A stretch of DNA of 64,000 nucleotides from Barnesiella propionica (GTDB lineage: Bacteria; Bacteroidota; Bacteroidia; Bacteroidales; Barnesiellaceae): the NCBI RefSeq assembly GCF_025567045.1, contig NZ_JAOQJK010000004.1, forward strand, positions 248,001 through 312,000, read 5' to 3'. Made by a program: the position numbers and the translations under genes. Shown here piece after piece: positions 25,189-34,849 of the stretch. Under the pieces are notes generated by a model. It was not told the origin of the DNA. It was given only the letters and a program-made list of their open reading frames with translations, and did no database searches. The stretch's first letter is position 1. Each line of letters starts with the position of its first letter.

Positions 25189-27507
25189 ATGAGTAGTATG
25201 ATTACCAAACCACAAAAAGACGAGTTCGTTAATATAGTTGAATTATTGCAAAATTATAAAAGGCATTGGTGCCTTTTCTTGGGCTCTATTGCGTTATGTT
25301 TATTATTTGCTGTTTTTTATTTAAAAGTAAAAGAACCTGTTTATCAGATAAACGCAAATGTTCTGATTACGGAAGATGAGTCTCCCAGCAGTGGGGGCGG
25401 TTTGCAATCCGCTATGCTTAAAAGCTTTTCTTTTGGTGGTATGTTAGGGGGAAGTTCTGTCGATGACGAATTATTGATAATCTCTTCTCATTCTCTCATT
25501 AAAGATGTTGTAAAAGATTTAAATCTGAATATAGATTATAAAGTAAAAAAAGGATTATTTTATAAGACAGCATATAAGGATCTTCCTATACGGTTAATGG
25601 CTCCGGAGTCGCTTCAGGATACACTTTCGGTGTGGTTAAAATTTGACATTCGGATTAATAAAGACAATAAAGCCGATGTGAAGGTTAAAAAAGGGCGTTT
25701 TACTACTCTTGCCGATATTAAGGGCGCTACTTTTCCTGTTACAGTCAAGACTGTTTACGGTCAATTTGTCGTTGATACAGCTTCGGGGTATAAACCTGAT
25801 AAGAATTATAAGATAAAAGCAACTATTGCGAGTTATGATTCATTTACTGAATTATGGGAAGAGAAAATAAGTATCGGAGTTGCATCGAAAAAAGCTAACG
25901 GAATTTCTTTATCTCTGGAAGAAACCAGCATTGACAGAGGTAAAGATTTACTGAATACTTTGATTGCTTTTTATAATGAAGCCGGCCAGAATGAGAAAAA
26001 TGTAACGGCTTCTAATACGGGACGGTTTATAGAAAATCGTCTTTCCTCGTTGTATGATGAGCTTTCTGTGGCAGAGAAAAATGTAGAAGAATACAAAAAA
26101 CAACATAATCTTACGGATCTGGAAATTGAGGCGAAAGTGATGTTGGAACAGAATGGGGAATTTAAGCAAAAGCTAATTGAAGCGGAAACTCAATTGTCTG
26201 TAATTTCTATGGTCGACAATTTTTTGCGGAACACTTCTAATAAATATGAATTAGTACCCATAACGTCGGGATTACCCGATAAATCGGCAGGGGATGCTAT
26301 AAAAGCATATAATGATTTGTTATTGAGGCGTCTACAGCTTTTGAGAACAGCGGGTGAATCGAACCAGAGTGTTCAGAACCTTAATGAACAGATTGATGCA
26401 ATGCGTGGAAATGTATTGCAGACAATTACAAAAGCAAAGGAAAGTTATGAGATTGTACGAGATGACTTGCAACAGCAGGAAAATATATTTATGAACCGGA
26501 TTAAAGGGATGCCTACTCAAGAGCGTGAATTTTTGGAACTTAAGCGTCAGCAGATAATTAAATCGGAATTATATGTTTTTTTACTGCAAAAGAAAGAAGA
26601 GAATTCTTTGATGATGGCAGCATCGGTACCCAAGGGTCGTATTATTGATGATGCTTATCATTTGAATGAGCCTCTTTCTCCCAAAAGAATGATGGTTATT
26701 TTGTTCGCTTTCTTTTTCGGTTTGTTGTTACCTATTATTTATTTGTACCTTAAAGATCTATTTACATTTAAATTCGGGACTAAGCAGGAACTTAAAAAAC
26801 TTACAAATATACCTGTTGTAGGAGAAATTTGTATGAATGAAAGTACTGAATATATAGTTGCGAAAAAGGGAGACAGGTCGTCAATCGGAGAGTTGTTCAG
26901 GCTGTTGCGCGCAAATCTTCAGTTTTTGTTACATGGAAAAAATGAAAATGTAATATTGATGACTTCTTCCATAAGTGGTGAAGGTAAATCTTTTGTTAGT
27001 GTGAATCTGGCTTTATCATTAGCGCTCACGAATAAGAAAATTCTTTTGGTGGGACTGGATATACGTAGTCCTAAATTAATGGATTATTTGGGAATGCACG
27101 CAAATTCGGGTATTACCTCATATCTTGCTTCTGATTCGGTGTCGATAGATGATATTATTAATCATACTAAGTTTTCCGAAATGTTAGATGTGATCTTTTC
27201 TGGTCCAGTTCCGCCGAATCCTGCTGAATTGTTGCTGAGCGAACGTTTGGACTCTTTATTTAGCGAGCTTAAAAAACGATATGATTATATTATTGTGGAT
27301 TCGGCTCCAGTAGGAATGGTTTCGGATACTTTTACTCTTATGAGGATCGCAGATGCTGTTATTTATGTGTGCCGGGCTAATTATACCAGAAAAGATAATA
27401 TTGCTTATGTAAATGACCTTGTCGAATCAGGAAAACTTAAAAACGTTTCTTTGGTCATCAACGGTACTACTGCTAAGCAGGGGTACGGTTATGGTTATGG
27501 TAAATAA
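25189..27507 (+). CDS. Wzc-like chain-length regulator and tyrosine kinase
   Basis: The 772-residue protein joins a Wzz domain with N-terminal membrane helix (about 30-52), a long coiled coil (about 270-450), a GNVR-like segment and second helix (about 500-525), and a cytoplasmic BY-kinase. The kinase has Walker A SGEGKS (Lys600), Walker A' GLDIRSPK (Asp624) and Walker B IIVDSAP (Asp704). The tail GYGYGYGK is the tyrosine cluster that is autophosphorylated. The phosphorylation cycle controls polymer length and export through the Wza-like channel upstream. Confidence 0.95.
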   Translation: MSSMITKPQKDEFVNIVELLQNYKRHWCLFLGSIALCLLFAVFYLKVKEPVYQINANVLITEDESPSSGGGLQSAMLKSFSFGGMLGGSSVDDELLIISSHSLIKDVVKDLNLNIDYKVKKGLFYKTAYKDLPIRLMAPESLQDTLSVWLKFDIRINKDNKADVKVKKGRFTTLADIKGATFPVTVKTVYGQFVVDTASGYKPDKNYKIKATIASYDSFTELWEEKISIGVASKKANGISLSLEETSIDRGKDLLNTLIAFYNEAGQNEKNVTASNTGRFIENRLSSLYDELSVAEKNVEEYKKQHNLTDLEIEAKVMLEQNGEFKQKLIEAETQLSVISMVDNFLRNTSNKYELVPITSGLPDKSAGDAIKAYNDLLLRRLQLLRTAGESNQSVQNLNEQIDAMRGNVLQTITKAKESYEIVRDDLQQQENIFMNRIKGMPTQEREFLELKRQQIIKSELYVFLLQKKEENSLMMAASVPKGRIIDDAYHLNEPLSPKRMMVILFAFFFGLLLPIIYLYLKDLFTFKFGTKQELKKLTNIPVVGEICMNESTEYIVAKKGDRSSIGELFRLLRANLQFLLHGKNENVILMTSSISGEGKSFVSVNLALSLALTNKKILLVGLDIRSPKLMDYLGMHANSGITSYLASDSVSIDDIINHTKFSEMLDVIFSGPVPPNPAELLLSERLDSLFSELKKRYDYIIVDSAPVGMVSDTFTLMRIADAVIYVCRANYTRKDNIAYVNDLVESGKLKNVSLVINGTTAKQGYGYGYGK

Positions 27508-27519
27508 AATATTATAGAA

Positions 27520-28911
27520 GTGGGAAGACCTTATTCTATACAAGATATAAAAGATTTTTTTCATAAGGGGGATACACGAAGTGTTCAACTAAAGAAAAGT
27601 ATTGTTTCCTGTTTATTCATTAAAGTAATCAGTGTTATTATTTCTTTGTTGATGGTTCCTATGTGTATTCATTATATTAATGCCGAACAGTATGGTATAT
27701 GGTTGACATTAAGTACGATGGTCTTTTGGCTTGGATTTTTTGATATCGGATTAAGTAATGGATTGAGAAATAAGTTTGCCGAAGCTAAAGCGAAAGGAGA
27801 TTCCATCCTTGCCCGGGAATATGTGAGTACGACATTTTTTATGCTTACTCTCATTTTTGTTGTTATCTGGCTTTTTTTTGTAATAGGTAATAATTTTATT
27901 AATTGGAATAAATTCTTTCATTTGGGGTATGACTCTGTGGGAGAGCTTAATAACTTATTTGTAATAATAATTTCTTATTTCTGTTTACAGAATGTAATAA
28001 AAATCCTGTCTACTATATTTATTTCGGACCAGCATCCGGCGTGGGCTTCATTTTTTGATATGTTAGGTCAATTTTTGGCATTACTTATCATATGGGTTAT
28101 GATGCAACTTATTCCCGGCTCGTTGATGAAACTCGGTATTGTATTATGTTTTGCGCCGTTGCTTGTATGGGTTATAGCAAATATTATTTTTTTTCGAGGC
28201 AGATATAAAATGTATTCGCCTTCGATAAAATATGTGAAGTTTATACGCATTAAGGATATTTTGAATTTAGGATTACAATTCTTTATTATTCAGATATCTT
28301 GTATAATACAGTTTCAGACGGCAAATTTTATCATTGCTTATTATTTTTCGGTATTAGATGTAACTATTTATAATATTGTATATAAGTATTTTAATGTTCT
28401 TGCGATGACTTTTACAATTTTTTTAGCTCCATTTTGGTCTGCAGTGACAGATGCTTGGACGCGAAAAGAGTTTGAATGGATTCGTAATGCAACTCGTAAA
28501 TATTTGTTAATTGCCATGGCTTTTACATTTTTAGGGGTTGTACTGATGTTTGTCGCTCCTTGTCTTTTAAAATTATGGGTAGGTGAAGTAGCCAGTGGCA
28601 TTGACTTGAGACTTATCGTAATTTGCTTTATTTACGTGGTTATTACACTTTATACTACTTTATATGTCAATATACTTAATGGCATGGGAATTCTTAGAGT
28701 GCAATATATTCTTGCTTTAATTTCTCCTTTCGTATATCTGGGGGCTTCTTATTTTCTTATAAATTATTGGAATTTAGGTACTTATAGTATATATATAGCT
28801 TTAATATTATCAAATATTAACGGATATGTGGCTCCCTTTCAATATTACCGGTTAATGAGAGAAAAAAGGAATTATGCTCATTTGAAAACTATGACAGATA
28901 TAAACTTTTAA
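27520..28911 (+). CDS. Wzx-like flippase
   Basis: The 463-residue integral membrane protein has about twelve to fourteen helices of the polysaccharide transport (MATE/MVF-like) fold. The start is GTG, 12 bases after the kinase gene. Marks are the N-terminal basic segment before VSCLFIKVISVIISLLMVP, then YGIWLTLSTMVFWLGFFDIG and a second half that repeats the first. It should move undecaprenyl-linked repeat units across the inner membrane. It sits directly before the polymerase gene, the usual Wzx/Wzy order. Confidence 0.9.
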   Translation: MGRPYSIQDIKDFFHKGDTRSVQLKKSIVSCLFIKVISVIISLLMVPMCIHYINAEQYGIWLTLSTMVFWLGFFDIGLSNGLRNKFAEAKAKGDSILAREYVSTTFFMLTLIFVVIWLFFVIGNNFINWNKFFHLGYDSVGELNNLFVIIISYFCLQNVIKILSTIFISDQHPAWASFFDMLGQFLALLIIWVMMQLIPGSLMKLGIVLCFAPLLVWVIANIIFFRGRYKMYSPSIKYVKFIRIKDILNLGLQFFIIQISCIIQFQTANFIIAYYFSVLDVTIYNIVYKYFNVLAMTFTIFLAPFWSAVTDAWTRKEFEWIRNATRKYLLIAMAFTFLGVVLMFVAPCLLKLWVGEVASGIDLRLIVICFIYVVITLYTTLYVNILNGMGILRVQYILALISPFVYLGASYFLINYWNLGTYSIYIALILSNINGYVAPFQYYRLMREKRNYAHLKTMTDINF

Positions 28912-28922
28912 AATAATCGGGA

Positions 28923-30272
28923 ATGTTTGTTATTGTCTTTTTAGCGATATCTTGGTTTTTCTGTGGAAGAAAAGTAGAGTCAATACTTTGTTTCTTTTTC
29001 TTTTTACTGGATGGATTTCAAATAATACCACTCTCCTGGTTTTCTCTGGGAATTGGACTCAAGCCGATGGACTATGCACTGGCGTATCTGTTAGGTATAT
29101 TTGTGATTACTGTTCTTACCCATAATATGCCTGTTTGGAAAGATAAGATTATGCCAAAGTTTTCTTATTTATTTATGGCATTTCTGGTAGCTGCAATTAT
29201 TGTCAGTCGTTATTTTTATGCTGTGCCTTGGGGAGAAATCTTAAGGACAGTACGTAATTTTATTCTGCTGCTTTCTTGTTTTCTTTTTTACCGATTATCA
29301 ATACCAGAAATAGATCGTCTTAAAAAAATAATATTTTATATTACATTATGTCTTTCCGGAGTGTATATATTGCAAGCAATAATAGGTGCACCCATTCTTA
29401 ACGGATATGCAGGCGGTGCAAAAATGGATGTACTGGGAGTGACTATTCCCCGCTATTATAATTTTCCTATATTATTGCCTTATTTTATATATTATGGACT
29501 TTATCAATATAATTACCATAGTAACCGTCAAAAAGTTTTCATTTCTATTTTACTATTTCTTCCTATTCTTTTATCCTTTCATCGTAATCTGATCATCTCA
29601 ATCATATTTATTTTAGTACTTAATATTTATTTATATAATAAATTTTCATCGAAATCGTTTAAGTATACTTTACTTTTCATTCTTATATTGCTTCCTTCTT
29701 CGGGTATGATTTATGATAGTTTGAATTCCCGTGGAACAATTAATGATGTAAAGGCTGTTATGGAAGGTGATTTCGAGGCTTTTTCCCGTACTGAAGATTT
29801 TGCGGAATCAACGTTATTATTACGCATGAGCATGTTATATGAAAGGACAAACCGAATGTTGGAAACTCCTTTAACTACTTATATGGGGTTAGGGCTGATG
29901 CAGGAAGCTACTCCATATACAATGAGTCATTTTGACTTTGTCTTGGGAATCAGAAATGAGGATACGGGAGAAATCATGCAGGTAGAGACCTCTGATATAG
30001 CCTGGATTACATTATTTGTTCGCTTCGGTTTGTTAGGTACAGTAATATATTTGATATATTACTGCAATTTATTTCTGTTTTTCTGGAAAGGGAAAGACGC
30101 TGAAGTTAAAAGAACGGTTTGCTCATATATGCTTTTAATGTTGATAACATCAATAACTAATATAATGATTTGTTCAATGGCATATATTGTTCCTATATTG
30201 TTGGAATATACCAGAATGAAGAAGTTAAAAAAACAAGAACCGGATCTCCTAAAACTGAAAGAAAATGAATGA
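28923..30272 (+). CDS. Wzy-like O-antigen polymerase
   Basis: The 449-residue protein has eleven or more membrane helices and a large periplasmic loop (about 290-365, containing an arginine-rich SRTEDFAESTLLLRMSM). The O-antigen ligase/polymerase family shows little sequence identity, but this layout, the RNFILLLSCFLFY helix and FHRNLIISIIF fit it well. It would join flipped repeat units in the periplasm. The start lies 11 bases after the flippase gene and its end overlaps the next gene by eight bases. Confidence 0.85.
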   Translation: MFVIVFLAISWFFCGRKVESILCFFFFLLDGFQIIPLSWFSLGIGLKPMDYALAYLLGIFVITVLTHNMPVWKDKIMPKFSYLFMAFLVAAIIVSRYFYAVPWGEILRTVRNFILLLSCFLFYRLSIPEIDRLKKIIFYITLCLSGVYILQAIIGAPILNGYAGGAKMDVLGVTIPRYYNFPILLPYFIYYGLYQYNYHSNRQKVFISILLFLPILLSFHRNLIISIIFILVLNIYLYNKFSSKSFKYTLLFILILLPSSGMIYDSLNSRGTINDVKAVMEGDFEAFSRTEDFAESTLLLRMSMLYERTNRMLETPLTTYMGLGLMQEATPYTMSHFDFVLGIRNEDTGEIMQVETSDIAWITLFVRFGLLGTVIYLIYYCNLFLFFWKGKDAEVKRTVCSYMLLMLITSITNIMICSMAYIVPILLEYTRMKKLKKQEPDLLKLKENE

Positions 30273-31032
30273 TCATATATTGGTTTCTATTGTAACTCCA
30301 TCATATAATCAGGGGCAATTTATAGAAGAAACTATCCAAAGTATACTTAATCAGTCGTACCCTCACATACAATATATTCTCATTGACGGCGGATCTTCGG
30401 ATCGTACGATGGATATTGTAGAAAAATACCGGGATCGTATAGATATAGTTGTTCATGAAAAGGATAATGGCCAGAGCGATGCTATAAATAAAGGTTTCCG
30501 TATGGCTACTGGAGAATTAGTCGGCTGGATTAATTCAGACGATGTTCTGTATCCTGATTGTGTGCAGAAAATTGTAGATTTATATAAAAAACATCCGGAT
30601 GGTGCTATCTTTTATGGTTCGAAACTTTCATTTATTAACGAAGAATCGATAGTTTTTGAAGAGCGGGATTTTCATATAAAAAGAAAAAATGACTTATTAT
30701 TCAAAGACTATAGTGTTGCGCAGCAAGGTTCATTTTACCGAAATGAATTTTTAAAAAAATGTAATTATTTAGATAGTTCTATCTGTTACTGCATGGACCT
30801 GGATTTATGGTTAAGGTTATTGGACCTTGGAAATATTTATTCTGTAGATAAAACTCCTTTGGCCAAATTCAGAATCTGGTCGGCGACTAAAACTACGACA
30901 GGATGGAAATCTTTTTTTAAAGAGATCAGGTATACCCTTCTTAAGCATGGCTCTAAAATTTACAGCCATTCTATTTTAAAATCATATTGGATTGAATTTA
31001 AAATTACCGTAAAGACTATTTTTAGAAAATGA
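30265..31032 (+). CDS. GT2 glycosyltransferase
   Basis: The 255-residue soluble enzyme has the canonical GT-A start (VSIVTPSYNQGQFIEETIQS), the nucleotide-sugar site LIDGGSSDRTMDIV, and DXD-like WINSDDVLYPD. It resembles family 2 transferases that use GDP- or UDP-sugars. It overlaps the polymerase gene by eight bases, so the two are translationally linked. It likely adds one residue of the repeat unit on the cytoplasmic face. Confidence 0.92.
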   Translation: MNDHILVSIVTPSYNQGQFIEETIQSILNQSYPHIQYILIDGGSSDRTMDIVEKYRDRIDIVVHEKDNGQSDAINKGFRMATGELVGWINSDDVLYPDCVQKIVDLYKKHPDGAIFYGSKLSFINEESIVFEERDFHIKRKNDLLFKDYSVAQQGSFYRNEFLKKCNYLDSSICYCMDLDLWLRLLDLGNIYSVDKTPLAKFRIWSATKTTTGWKSFFKEIRYTLLKHGSKIYSHSILKSYWIEFKITVKTIFRK

Positions 31033-31568
31033 AGATAGTTGAGTATGTTGTGTTCATAAAGTTTTTGTATTATCTGTTATTAGTTACGATGTGTACCATT
31101 AGATTTGGTGATATGTACATATTTTGCCTATTTAAAGAGGTGGTGTTGAATTTTATTGTGTAAAATTTATGGGCCCGTTAGAAGCGGACAAAAAAGATTG
31201 GTATTTATATTTAATAGGTTTGTTTTTTTAATTGTAAATTTCTTCATGCTTTTGTTGTTTGATATATATCATGTTTTTTTAGCTAAATGATAATAATCTT
31301 TATTAAATTATTTCAGTTAATAGTTTATATATAATATATTAAAAGAGAAATTATAGACCGCTCTTTAATTCTATAAGAGATTCTCTATTCTGAAATCACA
31401 TTATAGGATAAAATAAAAAGAAATGTGTTTGTTAAATACTCGTATTTCAATGTGAGTTGTTATGATACCATTTGTTTACAAATAATAGTGGATATTTTGA
31501 TTAATTCATTGGTAATCACATAGAAGTAAGGTTTGTTAAGGTGGCTTATTTTAATTGAAAAAATCGGT
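31033..31568. other. Intergenic, no gene seen
   Basis: About 530 very AT-rich bases between the GT2 gene and the fucosidase gene. Weak inverted repeats occur around 31350-31400. This gap may separate two transcripts of the locus. Confidence 0.45.
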
Positions 31569-33539
31569 ATGATGAAAAAAACGTGCTTATTGATTTTTTG
31601 TATTATAGTAGCTCAGTTTCAATTGTTCTCTTTGAACAAAATGGACTGGTTTAATAATGCCCGCTTCGGGATGTTTATTCATTGGGGAGTTTATTCGACT
31701 TTAGGAGGCGTATATATAGGTCCTTCATTAAATGGATATATGTATACTCCGGAACAACCTTTTGTTGCAACATATATAGCCGAGTGGATAATGTCAGAAG
31801 CATATATTCCCAGAGCAGAATACCGGAAATATGCTTCTAAGTTTACTGCTGAAAAGTTTGTTCCGGATTCCATAGCAATATTAGCTAAAACTGCCGGAAT
31901 GAAATATATTGTATTAACAATAAAGCATCATGAAGGTTTTATTCTATATCCATCTGCTTTTTCCGATTGGTGTACAACAAATTCTGGGGCGAATGGACGC
32001 GATTTAGTCCGGGAACTGATTGATGCTGCCAAAAGACAAGATATTAAGATAGGAATCTATTTTTCACAAAACTTAGATTGGATGGCACCGGGGAGTCTGG
32101 GCGGAATCCCCGAAATAGGAGGAGCAATGTATCCCCGGGAGCAACAGATGGAATATATACAGAATACGTGTAAGATAATAGATGAGTTTACCACACGGTA
32201 CGGGGACGATATAGATATAATATGGTGGGATGCACCATATACCAATAAAGATAAGGAATTTACGAATATGCTGAAATCTGCGTTGGAAAATAATCCTCAT
32301 TATAGGCCGGAAATAATTCAAAATAACCGTCTTTCGGAATTGGATGATGGAGATTATGACACTCCGGAAGGTATATTGATGGATATTCCTAAACGACCGT
32401 ATGAACTTTGTTACTCAATGACGTATTCTTGGGGATTTCTTCAAAATAGTGAGTTTAAATCACCTTTACGTGTTTTGCATGAATTATTAAGGACATTAAG
32501 TAAAGGTGGCAATTTACTGCTTAATGTTGCTCCCCGGGCAGACGGTAGTATAACGGAAGAAGAAAAAAATGTACTTAGATATATAGGAAATTATATTTCG
32601 GTCAATAAAGAAAGTATATATGGGACGGAAAGTAATGAGTTTATGTATGGTCAAGATTTCGGAGTAATTACCCGTAAAGGGAATACTCTTTATTTACATT
32701 ATTATGTTGGGGAAAATCTTAAGTTATTTGGTGTGGAGAATAAAATACTGAATGCATATATACTTTCGGACGGAACTCCCGTAATTTACGAAAAAATTCC
32801 TGGTGGCTATTGGTTTCACAATATTCCTAAAGGGAGTACTGTATGTGTCGATTTCGAAGATATTACTATTGATGAGGGACGTGTTTTGGGCGGAAATGAA
32901 CCGGGAACGGAGCTTACTGTCATGGCAGCATCTCCCTGGGGCGACTTGCTTTTAAATGGGATAGAAGATTATCCTAATTTCGGGGGATGGAGAGATGAAA
33001 ATGCCTATTTATCCTGGCCGTTGCAAGTTACAGAGACTAACAAATATGATATATATGTAACAATTTCGGGATATGATGCTGGAACGGCTACTATTACCAT
33101 CGGAGATAATTATTTGGAAGCTGATTATCCAGCATTGAAAAACTTCGATAATTATATAGAGATAAAGATGGGGACCTGTGAGCTGAAAGAAGGAAAATAT
33201 GAAGTGAAATTCGGAAGAAAGCCGGTATCCCTTTTGAATTTTCATAAAATCCGTATCATAAAGTCTGAACTGGATTCATCTGATTCTTCGTTTAAAGATC
33301 GACTTTTTAAAGTTATCCCTTTGTATGATTCTAATATCATGGTACATATCCCGCAAATAGAAAGCTTGGTAAGTTTGGATTTTTATACCGTTATGGGGAA
33401 CAACCTACATCGGATTTCGGGGTTATCTTCCGGGAATCATAAAATTATGCTGCCTTTAAACCTGTCTCCTGGTATTTATATTGTTTCTTTTAGTGATCAA
33501 AAGGGGGAAGTTCTATCTATCGAAAAAATAAAGCTATAA
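31569..33539 (+). CDS. T9SS-exported alpha-L-fucosidase (GH29)
   Basis: A signal peptide (MMKKTCLLIFCIIVAQF) precedes a GH29 catalytic domain. Hallmarks are RFGMFIHWGVYS, IKHHEGF, DIKIGIYFSQ and the nucleophile Asp221 in IIWWDAP. A beta-rich ancillary domain follows, then a C-terminal T9SS sorting domain of about 75 residues (DFYTVMGNNL, LSPGIYIVSF). It removes terminal alpha-L-fucose outside the cell or on its surface. An in-frame Met at 31533 exists, but 31569 gives the proper signal. Its place among glycosyltransferase genes is unusual; it may trim or release the locus glycan, or use host fucose. Confidence 0.93.
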   Translation: MMKKTCLLIFCIIVAQFQLFSLNKMDWFNNARFGMFIHWGVYSTLGGVYIGPSLNGYMYTPEQPFVATYIAEWIMSEAYIPRAEYRKYASKFTAEKFVPDSIAILAKTAGMKYIVLTIKHHEGFILYPSAFSDWCTTNSGANGRDLVRELIDAAKRQDIKIGIYFSQNLDWMAPGSLGGIPEIGGAMYPREQQMEYIQNTCKIIDEFTTRYGDDIDIIWWDAPYTNKDKEFTNMLKSALENNPHYRPEIIQNNRLSELDDGDYDTPEGILMDIPKRPYELCYSMTYSWGFLQNSEFKSPLRVLHELLRTLSKGGNLLLNVAPRADGSITEEEKNVLRYIGNYISVNKESIYGTESNEFMYGQDFGVITRKGNTLYLHYYVGENLKLFGVENKILNAYILSDGTPVIYEKIPGGYWFHNIPKGSTVCVDFEDITIDEGRVLGGNEPGTELTVMAASPWGDLLLNGIEDYPNFGGWRDENAYLSWPLQVTETNKYDIYVTISGYDAGTATITIGDNYLEADYPALKNFDNYIEIKMGTCELKEGKYEVKFGRKPVSLLNFHKIRIIKSELDSSDSSFKDRLFKVIPLYDSNIMVHIPQIESLVSLDFYTVMGNNLHRISGLSSGNHKIMLPLNLSPGIYIVSFSDQKGEVLSIEKIKL

Positions 33540-33646
33540 TTGAGAATAAAATATATATTTTAAATTATTAAATAGGATATGTTTCCGGAATGCACATGTA
33601 TATAAAAAAATATATATCTTTGTGTTCAAAACAATCGGGGGACAAA

Positions 33647-34849
33647 ATGAAGATACTTCTTGTTAATAAATTTTATTATTCACGAGGTGGGGCTGATTTA
33701 GTTAATATTAGGTTAGAAGAACTGCTGAAATCGAAAGGGCATGAAGTTGCCGTGTTTTCCTGTGGCTATTCTAAAAATATAAAGGTACATTGGGATGAAT
33801 ATTTTCCTGAAGAAGTGGACTTTTTTGGTTCTTTTTCTTCTAAATTGAAAGCAGCTTCACGAGCAATATGGGGTTCCGGAGTTCGTGAAAAATATGAGAA
33901 ATTAATTTCGGATTTTAATCCTGATCTTGTTCATATCCATAATGTACATTCTTATTTGTCTCCTATAGTTGCCCGTATAGCATATGAGCATCATTTGCCG
34001 GTGGTTTGGACTCTGCATGATTATAAATTAATATGTCCAGCATATAGTTGTTTGTGCCGGGAACAGGTTTGCGAGGAATGCTTTAATGCTCCTTACCGAG
34101 TTGTGTTGCGAAAGTGTATGAAAAATAGCTGGAGTGCCAGTATTGTAGCGTATTGTGAGATATTGAACTGGAATAAATCGAAGCTGCAACGATATGTGGA
34201 TACATTTATTTGTCCAAGCGATTTTATGCAACGTAAAATGATAGCGGGAGGTTATTCTTCAAAACAGTTGACTACGCTATGTAATTTTATTCCGAGTGAG
34301 TTCACATCAGAAGAAAGGCCCCGGGAAGATTATTATTGTTATGTTGGACGTTTATCTCCGGAGAAGGGTGTGGAAACTCTTCTGAAAGCAGCAATAGACT
34401 GTTCTTATACCTTGAAAGTTGCTGGTGATGGCCCTTTATTCTTACAGTTGAAAAAGCGGTATCAATCGGATAAAATTCTTTTTTTGGGAAAACTGAACAA
34501 TAAGGAAGTTAGTGCTTTATTAGCAGGTGCACGATTTAGTGTAACTCCGTCGGAATGTTATGAAAATAATCCGTTGAGTGTGATTGAATCACTTTGTATG
34601 GGTACGCCTGTATTAGGGTCTGATAACGGCGGTATTCCTGAACTGATAGAAGAAGGTTGTACCGGAGAAATTTTCCATGCGAAAGATATTACGGATATAA
34701 AGAAAAAAATCAAAAAAATGTTCAATACGGATTTTAATTATTCCCTTATATCAAAAAAATCGCAGGAACGTTTTTCAGAATCAGTTCATTTTGATAAACT
34801 TTTGAAATTATATCAGAACGCCTTAAAGAAACATTCTGAGCTTCAATGA
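33647..34849 (+). CDS. GT4 glycosyltransferase
   Basis: A GT-B fold enzyme of about 400 residues. It begins MKILLVNKFYYSRGGAD with the N-terminal Rossmann part, has VWTLHDYKL, and carries the C-terminal nucleotide-sugar region YVGRLSPEKGVETLLKA and the ENNPLSVIESLCMGTPVL motif (EX7E). A four-Cys cluster (CLCREQVCEEC) lies in the middle, typical of some GT4 members. An upstream in-frame Met at 33590 is less likely, because a gggggac site sits right before 33647. It overlaps the next GT4 gene by four bases. Confidence 0.92.
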   Translation: MKILLVNKFYYSRGGADLVNIRLEELLKSKGHEVAVFSCGYSKNIKVHWDEYFPEEVDFFGSFSSKLKAASRAIWGSGVREKYEKLISDFNPDLVHIHNVHSYLSPIVARIAYEHHLPVVWTLHDYKLICPAYSCLCREQVCEECFNAPYRVVLRKCMKNSWSASIVAYCEILNWNKSKLQRYVDTFICPSDFMQRKMIAGGYSSKQLTTLCNFIPSEFTSEERPREDYYCYVGRLSPEKGVETLLKAAIDCSYTLKVAGDGPLFLQLKKRYQSDKILFLGKLNNKEVSALLAGARFSVTPSECYENNPLSVIESLCMGTPVLGSDNGGIPELIEEGCTGEIFHAKDITDIKKKIKKMFNTDFNYSLISKKSQERFSESVHFDKLLKLYQNALKKHSELQ

